Below are positions 35,510 to 44,725 of a DNA stretch of 64,000 bases, one piece after another (within the stretch, counting starts at the first letter, position 1; every line of letters starts with the position of its first letter). The notes below the pieces were generated by a model. It had not been told where the DNA came from and did no database searches. It was given only the letters and a program-made list of their open reading frames with translations. The stretch spans positions 1,326,501-1,390,500 of the forward strand of contig CANMTU010000001.1 of the NCBI GenBank assembly GCA_947501005.1. Direction: 5' to 3'. The translations under genes and the position numbers were made by a program. This stretch comes from an uncultured Erythrobacter sp. (GTDB lineage: Bacteria > Pseudomonadota > Alphaproteobacteria > Sphingomonadales > Sphingomonadaceae).

Positions 35510-36037
35510 ATGCCGATCGACGAAAGCCGCGCGTTCAAACCGATCAACATCGCCGTGCTGACCGTGTCCGACACGCGCACGCAGGCGGACGACACGTCGG
35601 GCAATATCCTCGCCGAGCGGATCGAGGGCGCCGGTCACAATGTCGCGGCGCGCGAAATCCGGCGCGACGATGTAGCCGCCATCGTGGACCTGCTCGAAAA
35701 CTGGATTGCCGAGGATGCGGTGGACGCAGTTATCGTCACCGGCGGCACGGGGCTGACCGGGCGCGACGTCACGCCCGAAGCGCTCGACCGGGTGAAGACC
35801 AAGGACATTCCCGGCTTCGGCGAGTATTTCCGTTACATCAGCATCGCCAGCATCGGGACCAGCACGATCCAGAGCCGCGCTTGCGCGGTGCTGGCGAAAG
35901 GCACCTATATCTTCGCCCTGCCCGGTTCCAACGGCGCGGTGAAGGACGGGTGGGACCAGATCCTCAGCCTGCAGCTCGACAGTCGCCACCGACCCTGCAA
36001 TTTCGTCGAACTGATGCCGCGCCTGCAGGAGCGCTGA
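35510..36037 (+). CDS. moaB: Molybdenum cofactor biosynthesis protein B
   Basis: A 175-residue MoaB/MogA-type molybdopterin adenylyltransferase-fold protein. The IVTGGTGLTGRDVTPEA motif and FALPGSNGAVKDGWD loop are diagnostic. It is involved in making adenylated molybdopterin. It starts one base after the lytic transglycosylase stop. No other moa or moe gene is close, though a MobA-like protein is encoded at 14.7 kb. Confidence 0.93.
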   Translation: MPIDESRAFKPINIAVLTVSDTRTQADDTSGNILAERIEGAGHNVAAREIRRDDVAAIVDLLENWIAEDAVDAVIVTGGTGLTGRDVTPEALDRVKTKDIPGFGEYFRYISIASIGTSTIQSRACAVLAKGTYIFALPGSNGAVKDGWDQILSLQLDSRHRPCNFVELMPRLQER

Positions 36038-36058
36038 CGCCGCTTCCAACGCGACAAT

Positions 36059-36073
36059 GTTCCATGTATGTTC
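36059..36073 (+). promoter_or_regulatory. Possible LexA (SOS) box, GTTC-N7-GTTC
   Basis: GTTC at 36059-36062 and GTTC at 36070-36073 are separated by seven bases, an exact match to the direct-repeat box used by alphaproteobacterial LexA. It lies in the only gap between moaB and the radical SAM gene, and overlaps an upstream ATG (36068). A chance match somewhere in 64 kb is expected about once per strand, so position in a promoter is the main support. Confidence 0.5.
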
Positions 36074-36079
36074 TCTTGC

Positions 36080-37165
36080 ATGGAGCCGAGCAACGAGTCG
36101 CCGATCACGGGCCGTGGGGCGCAATCCGCCACGGTGCCGACGCGTTTCGGCCTCGCCACGCGCGAGGTGGACGGCGACTGGCGCGATCACATGGAAAGCC
36201 TGGACGGTCCGCCGGTCAAGCTGCGCACCCATGTGACCGAGGAACACCCCAGGACCATCCTCAGCTTCAACCAGTCGCCTGACATTTTCTTCGACCGTTC
36301 GATCAACGCCTATCGCGGGTGCGAGCATGGCTGCGTCTATTGCTTCGCCCGGCCAACCCACGCCTTTCACGACCTGTCGCCCGGCCTCGATTTCGAAACG
36401 CGGTTGTTCGCCAAGCCGAATGCGGCCGAACTGCTGCGGGCGACTTTGGCAAAACCGAAATACCGGCCCAGGCCGATCGCGATGGGGACCAACACCGATC
36501 CCTATCAACCGATCGAACGGCGCTATCGCATCACGCGGCAGGTTCTCGAAGTGTGTTTCGACGCGCGCCATCCGGTCACCATCACGACCAAGTCCGACCG
36601 GGTGCTGGACGATCTCGACCTGCTCACCGAAATGGCGGAGCGGCGACTGGTGGCAGTGGCGATTTCGGTCACCAGCCTTGATCCCAGGTTGTCCGGCAAG
36701 CTCGAACCGCGCGCAGCCTCGCCGGCCAAGCGATTGGCGGCGCTGGCGAAACTTGCCGAGGCCGGGGTGCCGACGCATTGCTCGGTCTCGCCGGTGATCC
36801 CCGCCATAACCGACGAATTCATGGAGGAAATCGTGCAACGCGCCGCCGCTCTCGGCGCAGGGAGTGTGGGGTGGATCCCGCTGCGCCTGCCGCATGAGGT
36901 CGCGCCGCTGTTCCGCGAGTGGCTCTCGGTCCACTTCCCCGAACGCGGCGACAAGGTGATGAGCATCGTCCGCTCGATCCGCAACGGGAAGGACAATGAC
37001 GCGTCGTTCTTCACGCGCCTTCGCCCCAGCGGCGTGTGGGCGGACCTGTTCCGCGCCCGCTTCCGTCTCGCCTGCAAACGCGCGGGGCTGGGCAAGACGC
37101 AGTTCGAGCTCGATTGCACGCGCTTCCGGCCGCCGGCCGTCGGCGGGCAATTGCGCCTGCTCTAG
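36080..37165 (+). CDS. PA0069-family radical SAM protein
   Basis: A 361-residue radical SAM enzyme with the CX3CX2C cluster motif CEHGCVYC (Cys81, Cys85, Cys88) after the characteristic SINAYRGCEHG lead. The C-terminal half has CSVSPVIPAITD and LRLPHEV, as in the SplB-like COG1533 group, whose only studied relatives repair spore photoproducts. Substrate unknown. I chose ATG 36080, since the ATG at 36068 overlaps the LexA-like box. Weak promoter hexamers CTGACG and AATGTT flank the box. The stop is one base from the end of the convergent membrane protein gene. Confidence 0.85.
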   Translation: MEPSNESPITGRGAQSATVPTRFGLATREVDGDWRDHMESLDGPPVKLRTHVTEEHPRTILSFNQSPDIFFDRSINAYRGCEHGCVYCFARPTHAFHDLSPGLDFETRLFAKPNAAELLRATLAKPKYRPRPIAMGTNTDPYQPIERRYRITRQVLEVCFDARHPVTITTKSDRVLDDLDLLTEMAERRLVAVAISVTSLDPRLSGKLEPRAASPAKRLAALAKLAEAGVPTHCSVSPVIPAITDEFMEEIVQRAAALGAGSVGWIPLRLPHEVAPLFREWLSVHFPERGDKVMSIVRSIRNGKDNDASFFTRLRPSGVWADLFRARFRLACKRAGLGKTQFELDCTRFRPPAVGGQLRLL

Positions 37166-37166
37166 C

Positions 37167-37658
37167 TCAGACCTCGTCCCCGGGCGTGATCTGCGCGATG
37201 ACATGGCGAACCGTGCGGTAGAGCATGACCACGGTCGTCGCGAGAAGGGCAATGACAATGACGACCCCGCCGAACAATATCTCGTACAGCATCGGATACC
37301 AGTCGTTCGGGATACCCTCGAACTCGCTGACCGGGAAGACCAGCACCAGCAGAAGGATCAGGCTCGCCATCAGCGAGATGGTCGCCAGGCGGGCCACCCG
37401 CTCGACATTGCCGTAGATCCACTTGTTGAACGTGTGATCCGCTTGCCGCACCATGCTGACGAGAGTCAGCATCAGCGCCAGCGTGGTGGCCGAGGCGGTG
37501 GCGCTGGCCGAACCCAGATACAGGCCCGATCGACTCAGCGCCTCCAGCAAGACGATCGCCTCGCCCGAGGCGTAGACGGTGCCGATCGCCTGCCGCGCCC
37601 CATATCCGAAGAGGCAGACGAGAAGGAAGGTTATGCCCGGCCAGATCCAGTGTTTCAT
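37167..37658 (-). CDS. Conserved membrane protein of unknown function
   Basis: A 163-residue protein with four likely membrane helices: about 5-22, 50-70, 92-110 and 130-148. An acidic C-terminal end (ITPGDEV) follows. I do not recognise a named family. The ATG at 37658 is the only sensible start; no strong ribosome binding site is seen. It converges with the radical SAM gene with one base between. Confidence 0.65.
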   Translation of the reverse strand: MKHWIWPGITFLLVCLFGYGARQAIGTVYASGEAIVLLEALSRSGLYLGSASATASATTLALMLTLVSMVRQADHTFNKWIYGNVERVARLATISLMASLILLLVLVFPVSEFEGIPNDWYPMLYEILFGGVVIVIALLATTVVMLYRTVRHVIAQITPGDEV

Positions 37659-37714
37659 GCGGCATCAACGCATGCCTCGTCGGAACGGGCCAAGAGCTTG
37701 CAATTGTTGATTTA

Positions 37715-38146
37715 TTAAAAGCCTTCGCCCGCGGTTCCCGGCTTGAACCGCACCAGCCTGCTGTCGAGCAAGGCTGCCGTCCGATTGACGACGGCTTTCT
37801 GGTACTCCGCATCGGTAATCATCTCGAAGAACGCCGCCGCGCTGGGATAGGCGGCGACGAAGCCATCGTGCCAGTGCATGTTTTCCGGCCCGGTGACGAC
37901 CGTCTCATACGTCCCGCGCCAGACGATGCTGCCACCCACCCGGCGGAAGATCGGGCCGCTGGTCCGGCCGTATTCCTCGTAGGCGCGGCGACCGCTCCAG
38001 CCTTTGGCCGCATTCTCGTGGCCGTCGGGATATTCGGCCGCGTCGCGATATTGCAGGAGGTTGAGCATATGGATCGGCTCATCTCGGGGCAAGGCCTTGA
38101 ACGCATCGAAGTTCTCGCGGCTCGGGTCGATATAGCGGTCGGTCAT
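37715..38146 (-). CDS. DUF1330-type protein
   Basis: A 143-residue cytoplasmic protein with a dimeric ferredoxin-like (alpha/beta barrel) fold of the DUF1330/EthD-like kind: IHMLNLLQYRDAAEYP, HWHDGFVAAYPSAAAFFEMITDAEYQKAVVNR are its main segments. Function is unknown. GGGAGAG precedes the ATG at 38146. It follows a pseudouridine synthase gene by 11 bases on the same strand. Confidence 0.8.
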   Translation of the reverse strand: MTDRYIDPSRENFDAFKALPRDEPIHMLNLLQYRDAAEYPDGHENAAKGWSGRRAYEEYGRTSGPIFRRVGGSIVWRGTYETVVTGPENMHWHDGFVAAYPSAAAFFEMITDAEYQKAVVNRTAALLDSRLVRFKPGTAGEGF

Positions 38147-38157
38147 GTGTCTCTCCC

Positions 38158-38703
38158 TTACAATTCGATCTGGCGATAGGTGCCCGGCGCGATGCCGTCG
38201 ACGCTCCACGACCCGATCCGCCAGCGCACGAGGCGCAGGGTGGGCAGGCCGACGGCGGCGGTCATGCGGCGGACCTGGCGATTACGGCCCTCGGTGATTT
38301 CCAGCGCGATCCAGCTATCGGCCACGCTCTTGCGATAGCGTACGGGCGGATCCCGTTCCCACAGCGGCGGCGGGTCGATCCGTTTGACCCGGGCCGGGGC
38401 CGTCCGCCCGTCCTTCAGCTCGACACCATGCGCCAGTTTTTCCAGCGCGGCATCCCCCGCCTCGCCCTCGACCTGCGCGAGATAGGTCTTGGGCATCTTG
38501 TGGCGCGGTTCGGCGATGCGGGATTGCAGGCGCCCGTCATCGGTGAGCAACAGCAGGCCTTCGCTGTCCTTGTCGAGCCGCCCGGCGGGATAGACACCCG
38601 ACACGTCGACCAGATGCGCCAGCGTATCGTCCACCCCGTCCGCCCCGCCGGTGAACTGCGACAGCACGCCGAACGGCTTGTTGAGCAGGATCAGCCGGCT
38701 CAC
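38158..38703 (-). CDS. RsuA/RluE-type pseudouridine synthase
   Basis: A 181-residue pseudouridine synthase of the RsuA/RluB/E/F family. The catalytic Asp is in AGRLDKDSEGLLLL, preceded by LLNKPFGVLSQF, and EGRNRQVRRM is the second family motif. There is no N-terminal S4 domain, as in E. coli RluE, which modifies 23S rRNA helix 88; equivalence is likely but not certain. The GTG start at 38703 is three bases after the stop of the acyl-CoA synthetase gene. Confidence 0.88.
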   Translation of the reverse strand: MSRLILLNKPFGVLSQFTGGADGVDDTLAHLVDVSGVYPAGRLDKDSEGLLLLTDDGRLQSRIAEPRHKMPKTYLAQVEGEAGDAALEKLAHGVELKDGRTAPARVKRIDPPPLWERDPPVRYRKSVADSWIALEITEGRNRQVRRMTAAVGLPTLRLVRWRIGSWSVDGIAPGTYRQIEL

Positions 38704-38706
38704 GCC

Positions 38707-40317
38707 CTAACGCGCTTCGGGCAGCGCATAGTCGGCGTGCCGTTCGCGCAGGTCCTTCTTGCTGATCTTTCCGGTGGCAGTGTGCGGGATGTCCTCGACG
38801 AATTCGACCGCGTCGGGCAGCCACCATTTGGCGACCTTGTCCGCTAGGAAGGCGGTGATGCCCTGCGCATCGCAATCGGCACCCGGCTTGCGGATCACGA
38901 ACAGCACCGGCCGCTCGTCCCACTTGGGGTGGTACATGCCGACGCAGGCCGCCTCGGCCACGGCGGGATGGCCCATGGCGGCGTTTTCCAGCTCGACCGA
39001 GCTGATCCATTCCCCGCCCGACTTGATGACGTCCTTCGTGCGGTCGGTCAGCTGCAACGTGCCGTCGGGATGCAGGATGCCGACATCGCCGGTGTCGAAC
39101 CAGCCATCCTCGGTAACCGCGTCCTCCTCGGCCTTGAAATAGCGTTTGACGACCCATGGCCCGCGGATCTGCAACGCGCCGGAGGTTTCGCCATCGCGCG
39201 GCAGGACCTTGGTCGGATCATCGAGATCGACCGTGCGCAGTTCGACGCCGAAGATTGCCCGGCCCTGCTTGGCGGTCTTGTCGACCTTTTCCTCAAAGCT
39301 TAATTCGTCCCAATTGCCGGACGGGCCGCCGACCGTGCCGATCGGCGAAGTCTCGGTCATCCCCCAGGCGTGCTGGACGCGGGTGCCGTTCTTCATCAAT
39401 CGTTCGATCATGAACCGCGGCGCGGCCGACCCCCCGATGGTCGCCGCCTTGAGCGGCGGCAGGTCGAGGCCTTCGCTGTCGCAATACTGGAAATGCGCGA
39501 GCCATACGGTCGGCACGCCGGCACTGTCGGTCACCCCTTCGCGCAGCATCAACTCGTGCAGGACGGCGGGATCGTTGATGGCGGAGAACACGAACTTGAT
39601 GCCCGCCATCCCGCCGGCATAGGGCAAGCCCCAGCTCGCCGCGTGGAACATGGGGACGACCGGCAGCATCACCGACGAGGAACTGAAATTGAAGGCCGCC
39701 GGCTGCAACCCGGCCAGCGCGTGCATCACCGTGGAGCGGTGTTCGTACTGCACGCCCTTGGGGTTGCCGGTGGTGCCGCTGGTGTAGCAGATCATGCACG
39801 GATCGCGCTCGTCCCCGCCGACCCATTCGAACGCACCGTCCTGCTCGCCGATCCAGCTTTCGAAGCCGCGCACGTCGCTGCCTTCCGGCGGATCGTAGCA
39901 GATGTAGTGTTCGACGCCCGGCCAGCGGTCGCGCATCATGTCGACGATCGGCTGGAAGGCGGCATCGTAAAGCAGCACACGATCTTCCGCATGGTTGACG
40001 ATGTATTCCAGCTGATCCTCGAACAATCGGGGATTCACCGTGTGCAGCACCCCGCCCATCCCGGCGACCCCGAACCAGCTGACGAGATGGCGCGAATGGT
40101 TCATGGCTAGGCTGGCGACCTTGTCCCCCTTCTCCAGCCCGAGCGCCTGCAACGCCTGGGCCAGTTTCAGCGCGTCGCGGCGGATCCCAGCCCAGTCGGT
40201 CCGCGTCTCGCTGCCGTCGGCCCAGCGGGTGACGATTTCGCGCGTCCCCGCCTCGCGCGCGGCATGGTCGACCACGTGGGTGACCCGCATGGGCCAGTCC
40301 TGCATCGCTCCGAGCAT
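38707..40317 (-). CDS. Long-chain acyl-CoA synthetase (AMP-forming)
   Basis: A 536-residue ANL ligase. The ATP loop is CYTSGTTGNPKG, followed by AWGMTETSP, DGWFDTGDVG and the C-terminal TATGKISKKDLR lysine motif. It resembles the fatty-acyl-CoA synthetases of the AlkK/medium-long chain branch. The SD GGGAGAAGAC and the proper family length favour ATG 40317 over a longer frame from 40422. Pseudouridine synthase follows directly. Confidence 0.9.
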   Translation of the reverse strand: MLGAMQDWPMRVTHVVDHAAREAGTREIVTRWADGSETRTDWAGIRRDALKLAQALQALGLEKGDKVASLAMNHSRHLVSWFGVAGMGGVLHTVNPRLFEDQLEYIVNHAEDRVLLYDAAFQPIVDMMRDRWPGVEHYICYDPPEGSDVRGFESWIGEQDGAFEWVGGDERDPCMICYTSGTTGNPKGVQYEHRSTVMHALAGLQPAAFNFSSSSVMLPVVPMFHAASWGLPYAGGMAGIKFVFSAINDPAVLHELMLREGVTDSAGVPTVWLAHFQYCDSEGLDLPPLKAATIGGSAAPRFMIERLMKNGTRVQHAWGMTETSPIGTVGGPSGNWDELSFEEKVDKTAKQGRAIFGVELRTVDLDDPTKVLPRDGETSGALQIRGPWVVKRYFKAEEDAVTEDGWFDTGDVGILHPDGTLQLTDRTKDVIKSGGEWISSVELENAAMGHPAVAEAACVGMYHPKWDERPVLFVIRKPGADCDAQGITAFLADKVAKWWLPDAVEFVEDIPHTATGKISKKDLRERHADYALPEAR

Positions 40318-40363
40318 GTCTTCTCCCTTTCCCATACGCTGCGGGGCGTTTCGCCCGCCAGCC

Positions 40364-43300
40364 TTACGCCACGAGCCGCAGATGCGCGCCCCCGCGCCGC
40401 TTATCGAGCTGCACTCTGGCAAACCCGGCCATGCTTGCCAAGCGTTCCGCCAAATCCCCGTCTACCGCGAAATCGCGGCCCAGGCGCACCATCGGCTCGT
40501 CCTCGCCGCCGGTTCGCAAGGTTACCAGCACCTCGTCCTTCCCGCCGCGCGCGTCGGCCAGTTCCGCCTGCAGCGCGCCGATCGCCGCCGGATCGGTCAC
40601 GTCGAGGGTCAGCAACATCGGGGTCGAGCCGCGCACCTCGGTCAGCGGCGTGCCCCCGCGCACCGTGATGCGCGGCGGTTCGTCGGGGCTGGGCGAATCC
40701 AGTTCGACCTGAAGAAGGATGCAGGTCTGCTCCTCCGCCCATTTGAGGAACCGCTCGACCATGCTTTCCTCGAAACACGCCGCGCTGAACTGGCCCGAGG
40801 CGTCGGAGAAATCGGCGCGGATGAACGGCTTGCCGCGCCGCGTCGTGCCTTTGTTCACGCTTTCGACCATCGCCGCCATCACGGCGTTCGACCGGCCCCC
40901 GACAGGCGCACCGCCAGTCATCAGCGAGGCGTAGGAGCGCGCCCCATTGGCCGAGGCGACATCGCGCCATGCGGCAACCGGGTGGGCCGAGAAGTAGAAA
41001 CCGAAATTCTCCCGCTCCTTCGCCATGCGATCGGCGCGCGACCATTCCTCGATGTCTTTCAGGCGCAGGTCTTCGCCGATCTGGTCCTCGCCGCCGAACA
41101 GCCCGCCCTGTCCGCTGGTCCGCTCACGCTGCGCCGCGTCGGCCACGGCGAGCAGCATATCCGCATTGGCGAACACCTTGGCCCGGTTCGGCTCGAGCGC
41201 ATCAAGCGCGCCGGCACAGGCCAGCCCTTCGAGTTGCCGCGAATTCATCGAGCCTTTGGGGATACGCTCGAACAGGTCCTGCAGATTGCTGAACTTTCCT
41301 GCGCTCTCCCGCTCGGCGACGATCGCTTCCATCGCCTTCTCGCCGACATTGCGGATGCCGGCGAGCGCATAGCGCACGGCGAACCCCTCATCCGTCTGCT
41401 CGACGGTGAACTCCGCTTCGGAGGCGTTGATGCAGGGCGGTTCGACCGCGATGTCCTGCCGCCGCGCATCGTCGACGAACACCGCGAGCTTTTCCGACTG
41501 GTGCATGTCGAAACACATCGAGGCGGCGAAGAATTCTTCCGGGTAGTGCGCCTTCAACCAGGCGGTCTGATACGCTAACAACGCATAGGCGGCGGCGTGC
41601 GACTTGTTGAAGCCGTAGCCTGCAAACTTGTCGATCAGGTCGAACAGGGCGTTGGCCTCGCCCTTCTGGATGCCGGAGACCTCGCGGCAGCCATCGACGA
41701 AGCGCTGCCGCTGCGCATCCATCTCGGCCTGGACCTTCTTGCCCATCGCGCGGCGCAGCAGGTCGGCATCGCCGAGCGAGTAGCCGGCGAGGATCTGCGC
41801 GGCCTGCATCACCTGTTCCTGGTAGACGAAGATGCCGTAGGTCTCGGCCAGAATGCCTTCGAGCTTTGAGTGCGGATACTCGATTGGAACTTCGCCGCCC
41901 TTGCGCCGGCCGAACAGCGGGATGTTGTCCATCGGACCGGGCCGATAGAGCGAGACGAGCGCGATGATGTCCTCGAACTTGGTCGGCTTCACCGCGGTCA
42001 GCGTGCGGCGCATGCCTTCCGATTCGAGCTGGAACACGCCGACCGTGTTGCCGGACTTGAGCAATTCGAACACGCCGGGATCGTCCAGCGGAAGCTGCGA
42101 GAGGTCGATCGCGATATCGCGCTTTTGCAGCAGGTCGGTCGCCTTCTTCAGCACCGAGAGGGTTTTCAGCCCGAGAAAGTCGAACTTTACCAGCCCGCTC
42201 GTCTCGACATGCTTCATGTCGTATTGCGTCACCGGCATGTCCGACCGGGGATCGCGGTAGAGCGGCACCAGCTTGGCCAGCGGCCGGTCGCCGATCACCA
42301 CCCCGGCGGCATGGGTCGAGGAATTGCGCGGGAAGCCTTCCAGCTGCATCGCCAGATCGACGAGGCGCTTCACCTGATTGTCGTTATCGTATTCGCGCTT
42401 GAACTCGGCCGAACCGTTGAGCGTGCGCAGAAGGGTCCACGGATCGGTGGGATGGTTGGGCACCATCTTGCAGATCCGGTCCACATGGCCGTAGCTCATC
42501 TGCATGATCCGGCCCGTATCGCGCAGCACGGCGCGGGCCTTCAGCTTGCCGAAGGTAATGATCTGCGCGACGTGATCGTGCCCGTATTTCGCCTGCACAT
42601 AGCGGATCACCTCGCCCCGTCGGGTTTCGCAGAAATCGATGTCGAAGTCCGGCATGGAAACGCGTTCGGGATTGAGGAAGCGTTCGAACAGCAGCCCGAG
42701 CTTGATCGGATCGAGATCGGTGATGGTGAGCGACCAGGCGACGAGGCTGCCCGCACCCGAGCCGCGCCCCGGCCCCACGGGAATGTCCTGCTCCTTGGCC
42801 CATTTGATGAAATCGGCAACGATCAGGAAGTAGCCGGGAAAACCCATCTGGTTGATGATGCCGACTTCGAATTCGAGGCGGTCGAGATAGGTCTTGCGCT
42901 CTTCCTCGCTGAAGTCCGAATACAGAGCGAGGCGTGCTTCCAGCCCCTTGCGCGAATCCTCCGCCAGCATCCGCGCCTCGCCTTCCAGATCGCCGGCGAG
43001 GCTGGGCAGGATCGGCTTGCGATAAGGCGGCGCAAAGGCGCAGCGCTGCGCGAAGACGAGGGTGTTGGCGGTGGCCTCGGGCAGGTCCTCGAAAGCCTCC
43101 GCCATCATGTGCGCCGTCTTGACGTAGCTTTCGGGGTTCGATTTCGCCCGGGCCTCCGCCTCGATATGGGTCGAGCCGGCAATGCACAGCATCGCGTCGT
43201 GCGCCTTGTGCATATGCGGTTCGGCGAAATTGGCCGGATTGGTCGCGATCAGCGGCAGGTCGCGTGCATAAGCGAGGTCGATCAGCGCGCCTTCCGCCGC

Positions 43301-43846
43301 CTGCTCGATGGCATCGCCGCGTCGGGCAAGTTCGATGTAGAGCCGGCCGGGAAACAGGCGCTGCAATTCATCCAACATGGCGGCGGCATGGCTCGCCTGC
43401 CCCTCTGCCAGCAGGCGCGTCACCCCGCCCTCGCTCGCGCCGGTCAGGGCGAGCAGCCCCTCGGTCCGCCCTTCGAGGTCGGCCCACCGGACATGGGGTT
43501 CCAGTTCGAGCGGGCGTTCGAGATGGGCGACGGAAACCAGGTGGCACAGATTGTCGTAACCCGTCTCGTCCTGCGCGTAGAGCGGGAGGTAGTCGACGGT
43601 CTTGCCGTCCTCGGCGCGCCCCACGCCGAGCAGCGCGCCGATGATCGGCTGCACCCCTTCCGCCTTGCAGGCCGATGCGAACATGACCGCGCCGTACAGC
43701 CCGTTGCGGTCGGCGATGGCGATGGCGGGAAAGCCGCGTTCCTTCGCCAGTTTCGCCATGCCCTTGGGATCGATTGCGCCTTCCAGCATGGAATAGGCGG
43801 AGAGGATGCGCAGGGGGACGAAAGGCTTGAACGGCATCCGGTTCAT
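40364..43846 (-). CDS. dnaE: DNA polymerase III alpha subunit
   Basis: A 1160-residue replicative polymerase, close to the length of E. coli DnaE. The N-terminal PHP domain (LRILSAYSMLEGA and AIADRNGLYGAV) is followed by the catalytic PDFDIDFC (Asp pair near residue 400), the fingers, then an internal clamp-binding motif QGGLF near residue 910 and a C-terminal OB domain (about 980-1060). It has PHP residues like those of standard DnaE and is not the mutagenic DnaE2. ATG 43846 is chosen; 43837 also fits. No clear ribosome binding site is seen. The acyl-CoA synthetase gene lies 47 bases downstream. Confidence 0.96.
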   Translation of the reverse strand: MNRMPFKPFVPLRILSAYSMLEGAIDPKGMAKLAKERGFPAIAIADRNGLYGAVMFASACKAEGVQPIIGALLGVGRAEDGKTVDYLPLYAQDETGYDNLCHLVSVAHLERPLELEPHVRWADLEGRTEGLLALTGASEGGVTRLLAEGQASHAAAMLDELQRLFPGRLYIELARRGDAIEQAAEGALIDLAYARDLPLIATNPANFAEPHMHKAHDAMLCIAGSTHIEAEARAKSNPESYVKTAHMMAEAFEDLPEATANTLVFAQRCAFAPPYRKPILPSLAGDLEGEARMLAEDSRKGLEARLALYSDFSEEERKTYLDRLEFEVGIINQMGFPGYFLIVADFIKWAKEQDIPVGPGRGSGAGSLVAWSLTITDLDPIKLGLLFERFLNPERVSMPDFDIDFCETRRGEVIRYVQAKYGHDHVAQIITFGKLKARAVLRDTGRIMQMSYGHVDRICKMVPNHPTDPWTLLRTLNGSAEFKREYDNDNQVKRLVDLAMQLEGFPRNSSTHAAGVVIGDRPLAKLVPLYRDPRSDMPVTQYDMKHVETSGLVKFDFLGLKTLSVLKKATDLLQKRDIAIDLSQLPLDDPGVFELLKSGNTVGVFQLESEGMRRTLTAVKPTKFEDIIALVSLYRPGPMDNIPLFGRRKGGEVPIEYPHSKLEGILAETYGIFVYQEQVMQAAQILAGYSLGDADLLRRAMGKKVQAEMDAQRQRFVDGCREVSGIQKGEANALFDLIDKFAGYGFNKSHAAAYALLAYQTAWLKAHYPEEFFAASMCFDMHQSEKLAVFVDDARRQDIAVEPPCINASEAEFTVEQTDEGFAVRYALAGIRNVGEKAMEAIVAERESAGKFSNLQDLFERIPKGSMNSRQLEGLACAGALDALEPNRAKVFANADMLLAVADAAQRERTSGQGGLFGGEDQIGEDLRLKDIEEWSRADRMAKERENFGFYFSAHPVAAWRDVASANGARSYASLMTGGAPVGGRSNAVMAAMVESVNKGTTRRGKPFIRADFSDASGQFSAACFEESMVERFLKWAEEQTCILLQVELDSPSPDEPPRITVRGGTPLTEVRGSTPMLLTLDVTDPAAIGALQAELADARGGKDEVLVTLRTGGEDEPMVRLGRDFAVDGDLAERLASMAGFARVQLDKRRGGAHLRLVA

Positions 43847-43900
43847 GTAAGATTTTTTGCGATATTCGCAAAGCGGGTCGCGCCGCTTTCTCTCCACAGG

Positions 43901-44239
43901 TCAGGCGGCGGGTTCGTCCCGTCCCGCCGCGATCTTGCGCCGTGTGTCGCGCACCGTGGTCCACGCGCCATAGAGAACGAGGGCGGCAAGGAAGAACCAC
44001 ACCCAGACGGGGATATTGCGCCCGGCAATCGCCAGATAGAGATAGGCCGACACGAAGAAAAACCCCGACAGCATCGTCGGCAGCACGGTCGACCGGCCTG
44101 CCCGCGCCCGCTTCACCAGCCATGCGATCGAGGCGAGGAAGAAAGGGATCGCCCCGACATAGATCGCACCGAAGACATACGGATTGACGCCATATTCATC
44201 GCCCAGCGCGAGGAACCATTGGTGGGCGCTATCGACCAT
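43901..44239 (-). CDS. Small membrane protein of unknown function
   Basis: A 112-residue protein with three hydrophobic segments (about 22-40, 54-70 and 76-93) and a basic C-terminal tail (RDTRRKIAAGRD). The N-terminus begins VDSAHQWFLALGDEYGVNPYVFG. No named family is recognised. It begins six bases after the stop of the glutathione peroxidase gene, so it is probably read with it. Confidence 0.7.
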   Translation of the reverse strand: MVDSAHQWFLALGDEYGVNPYVFGAIYVGAIPFFLASIAWLVKRARAGRSTVLPTMLSGFFFVSAYLYLAIAGRNIPVWVWFFLAALVLYGAWTTVRDTRRKIAAGRDEPAA

Positions 44240-44245
44240 GGCGGT

Positions 44246-44725
44246 TCAAAGCAGAGCCGCGATATCGGCGGCGATCGCCTCGGGCTTGTCGGTCGGGGCG
44301 TAGCGGCTGGCAACCCGGCCCTCGCGGTCGATCAGGAACTTGGTGAAGTTCCACTTGATGCCCTTCGTGCCCATCACGCCGGGCGCTTCCGCCTTCAGCC
44401 AGTCGAACAGCGGGCTGGCATTCGGCCCGTTGACCTCGACCTTTTGCATAATCGGAAAGGTAACGCCGTGATTGGCCCGGCAAAATTGCACGATCTCCTC
44501 ATCCGCGCCCGGTTCCTGCCCGGCGAACTGGTTGCACGGAAAGGCAAGCACTTCGAACCCTTGCGCGTCGAAGCGGTCGTACAGCGCCTGCAACCCGTCA
44601 TATTGCGGAGTGAACCCGCATTTGCTCGCCGTATTGACCACGAGCAGCACCTTGCCGCGCTTGTCGCCCAGAGCGACCGCCGATCCATCGTTCGCGGTGA
44701 TGGTGAAGTCGGCCAGCGACGTCAC
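44246..44725 (-). CDS. Glutathione peroxidase
   Basis: A 159-residue thiol peroxidase of the glutathione peroxidase family. Peroxidatic Cys36 is in NTASKCGFTP (cysteine, not selenocysteine); Gln of FPCNQF and Trp of KWNFTKFL complete the catalytic set. It reduces hydroperoxides, often with thioredoxin in bacteria. Its GTG start at 44725 overlaps the stop of the upstream small gene as GTGA, so the two are coupled. Confidence 0.92.
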   Translation of the reverse strand: MTSLADFTITANDGSAVALGDKRGKVLLVVNTASKCGFTPQYDGLQALYDRFDAQGFEVLAFPCNQFAGQEPGADEEIVQFCRANHGVTFPIMQKVEVNGPNASPLFDWLKAEAPGVMGTKGIKWNFTKFLIDREGRVASRYAPTDKPEAIAADIAALL

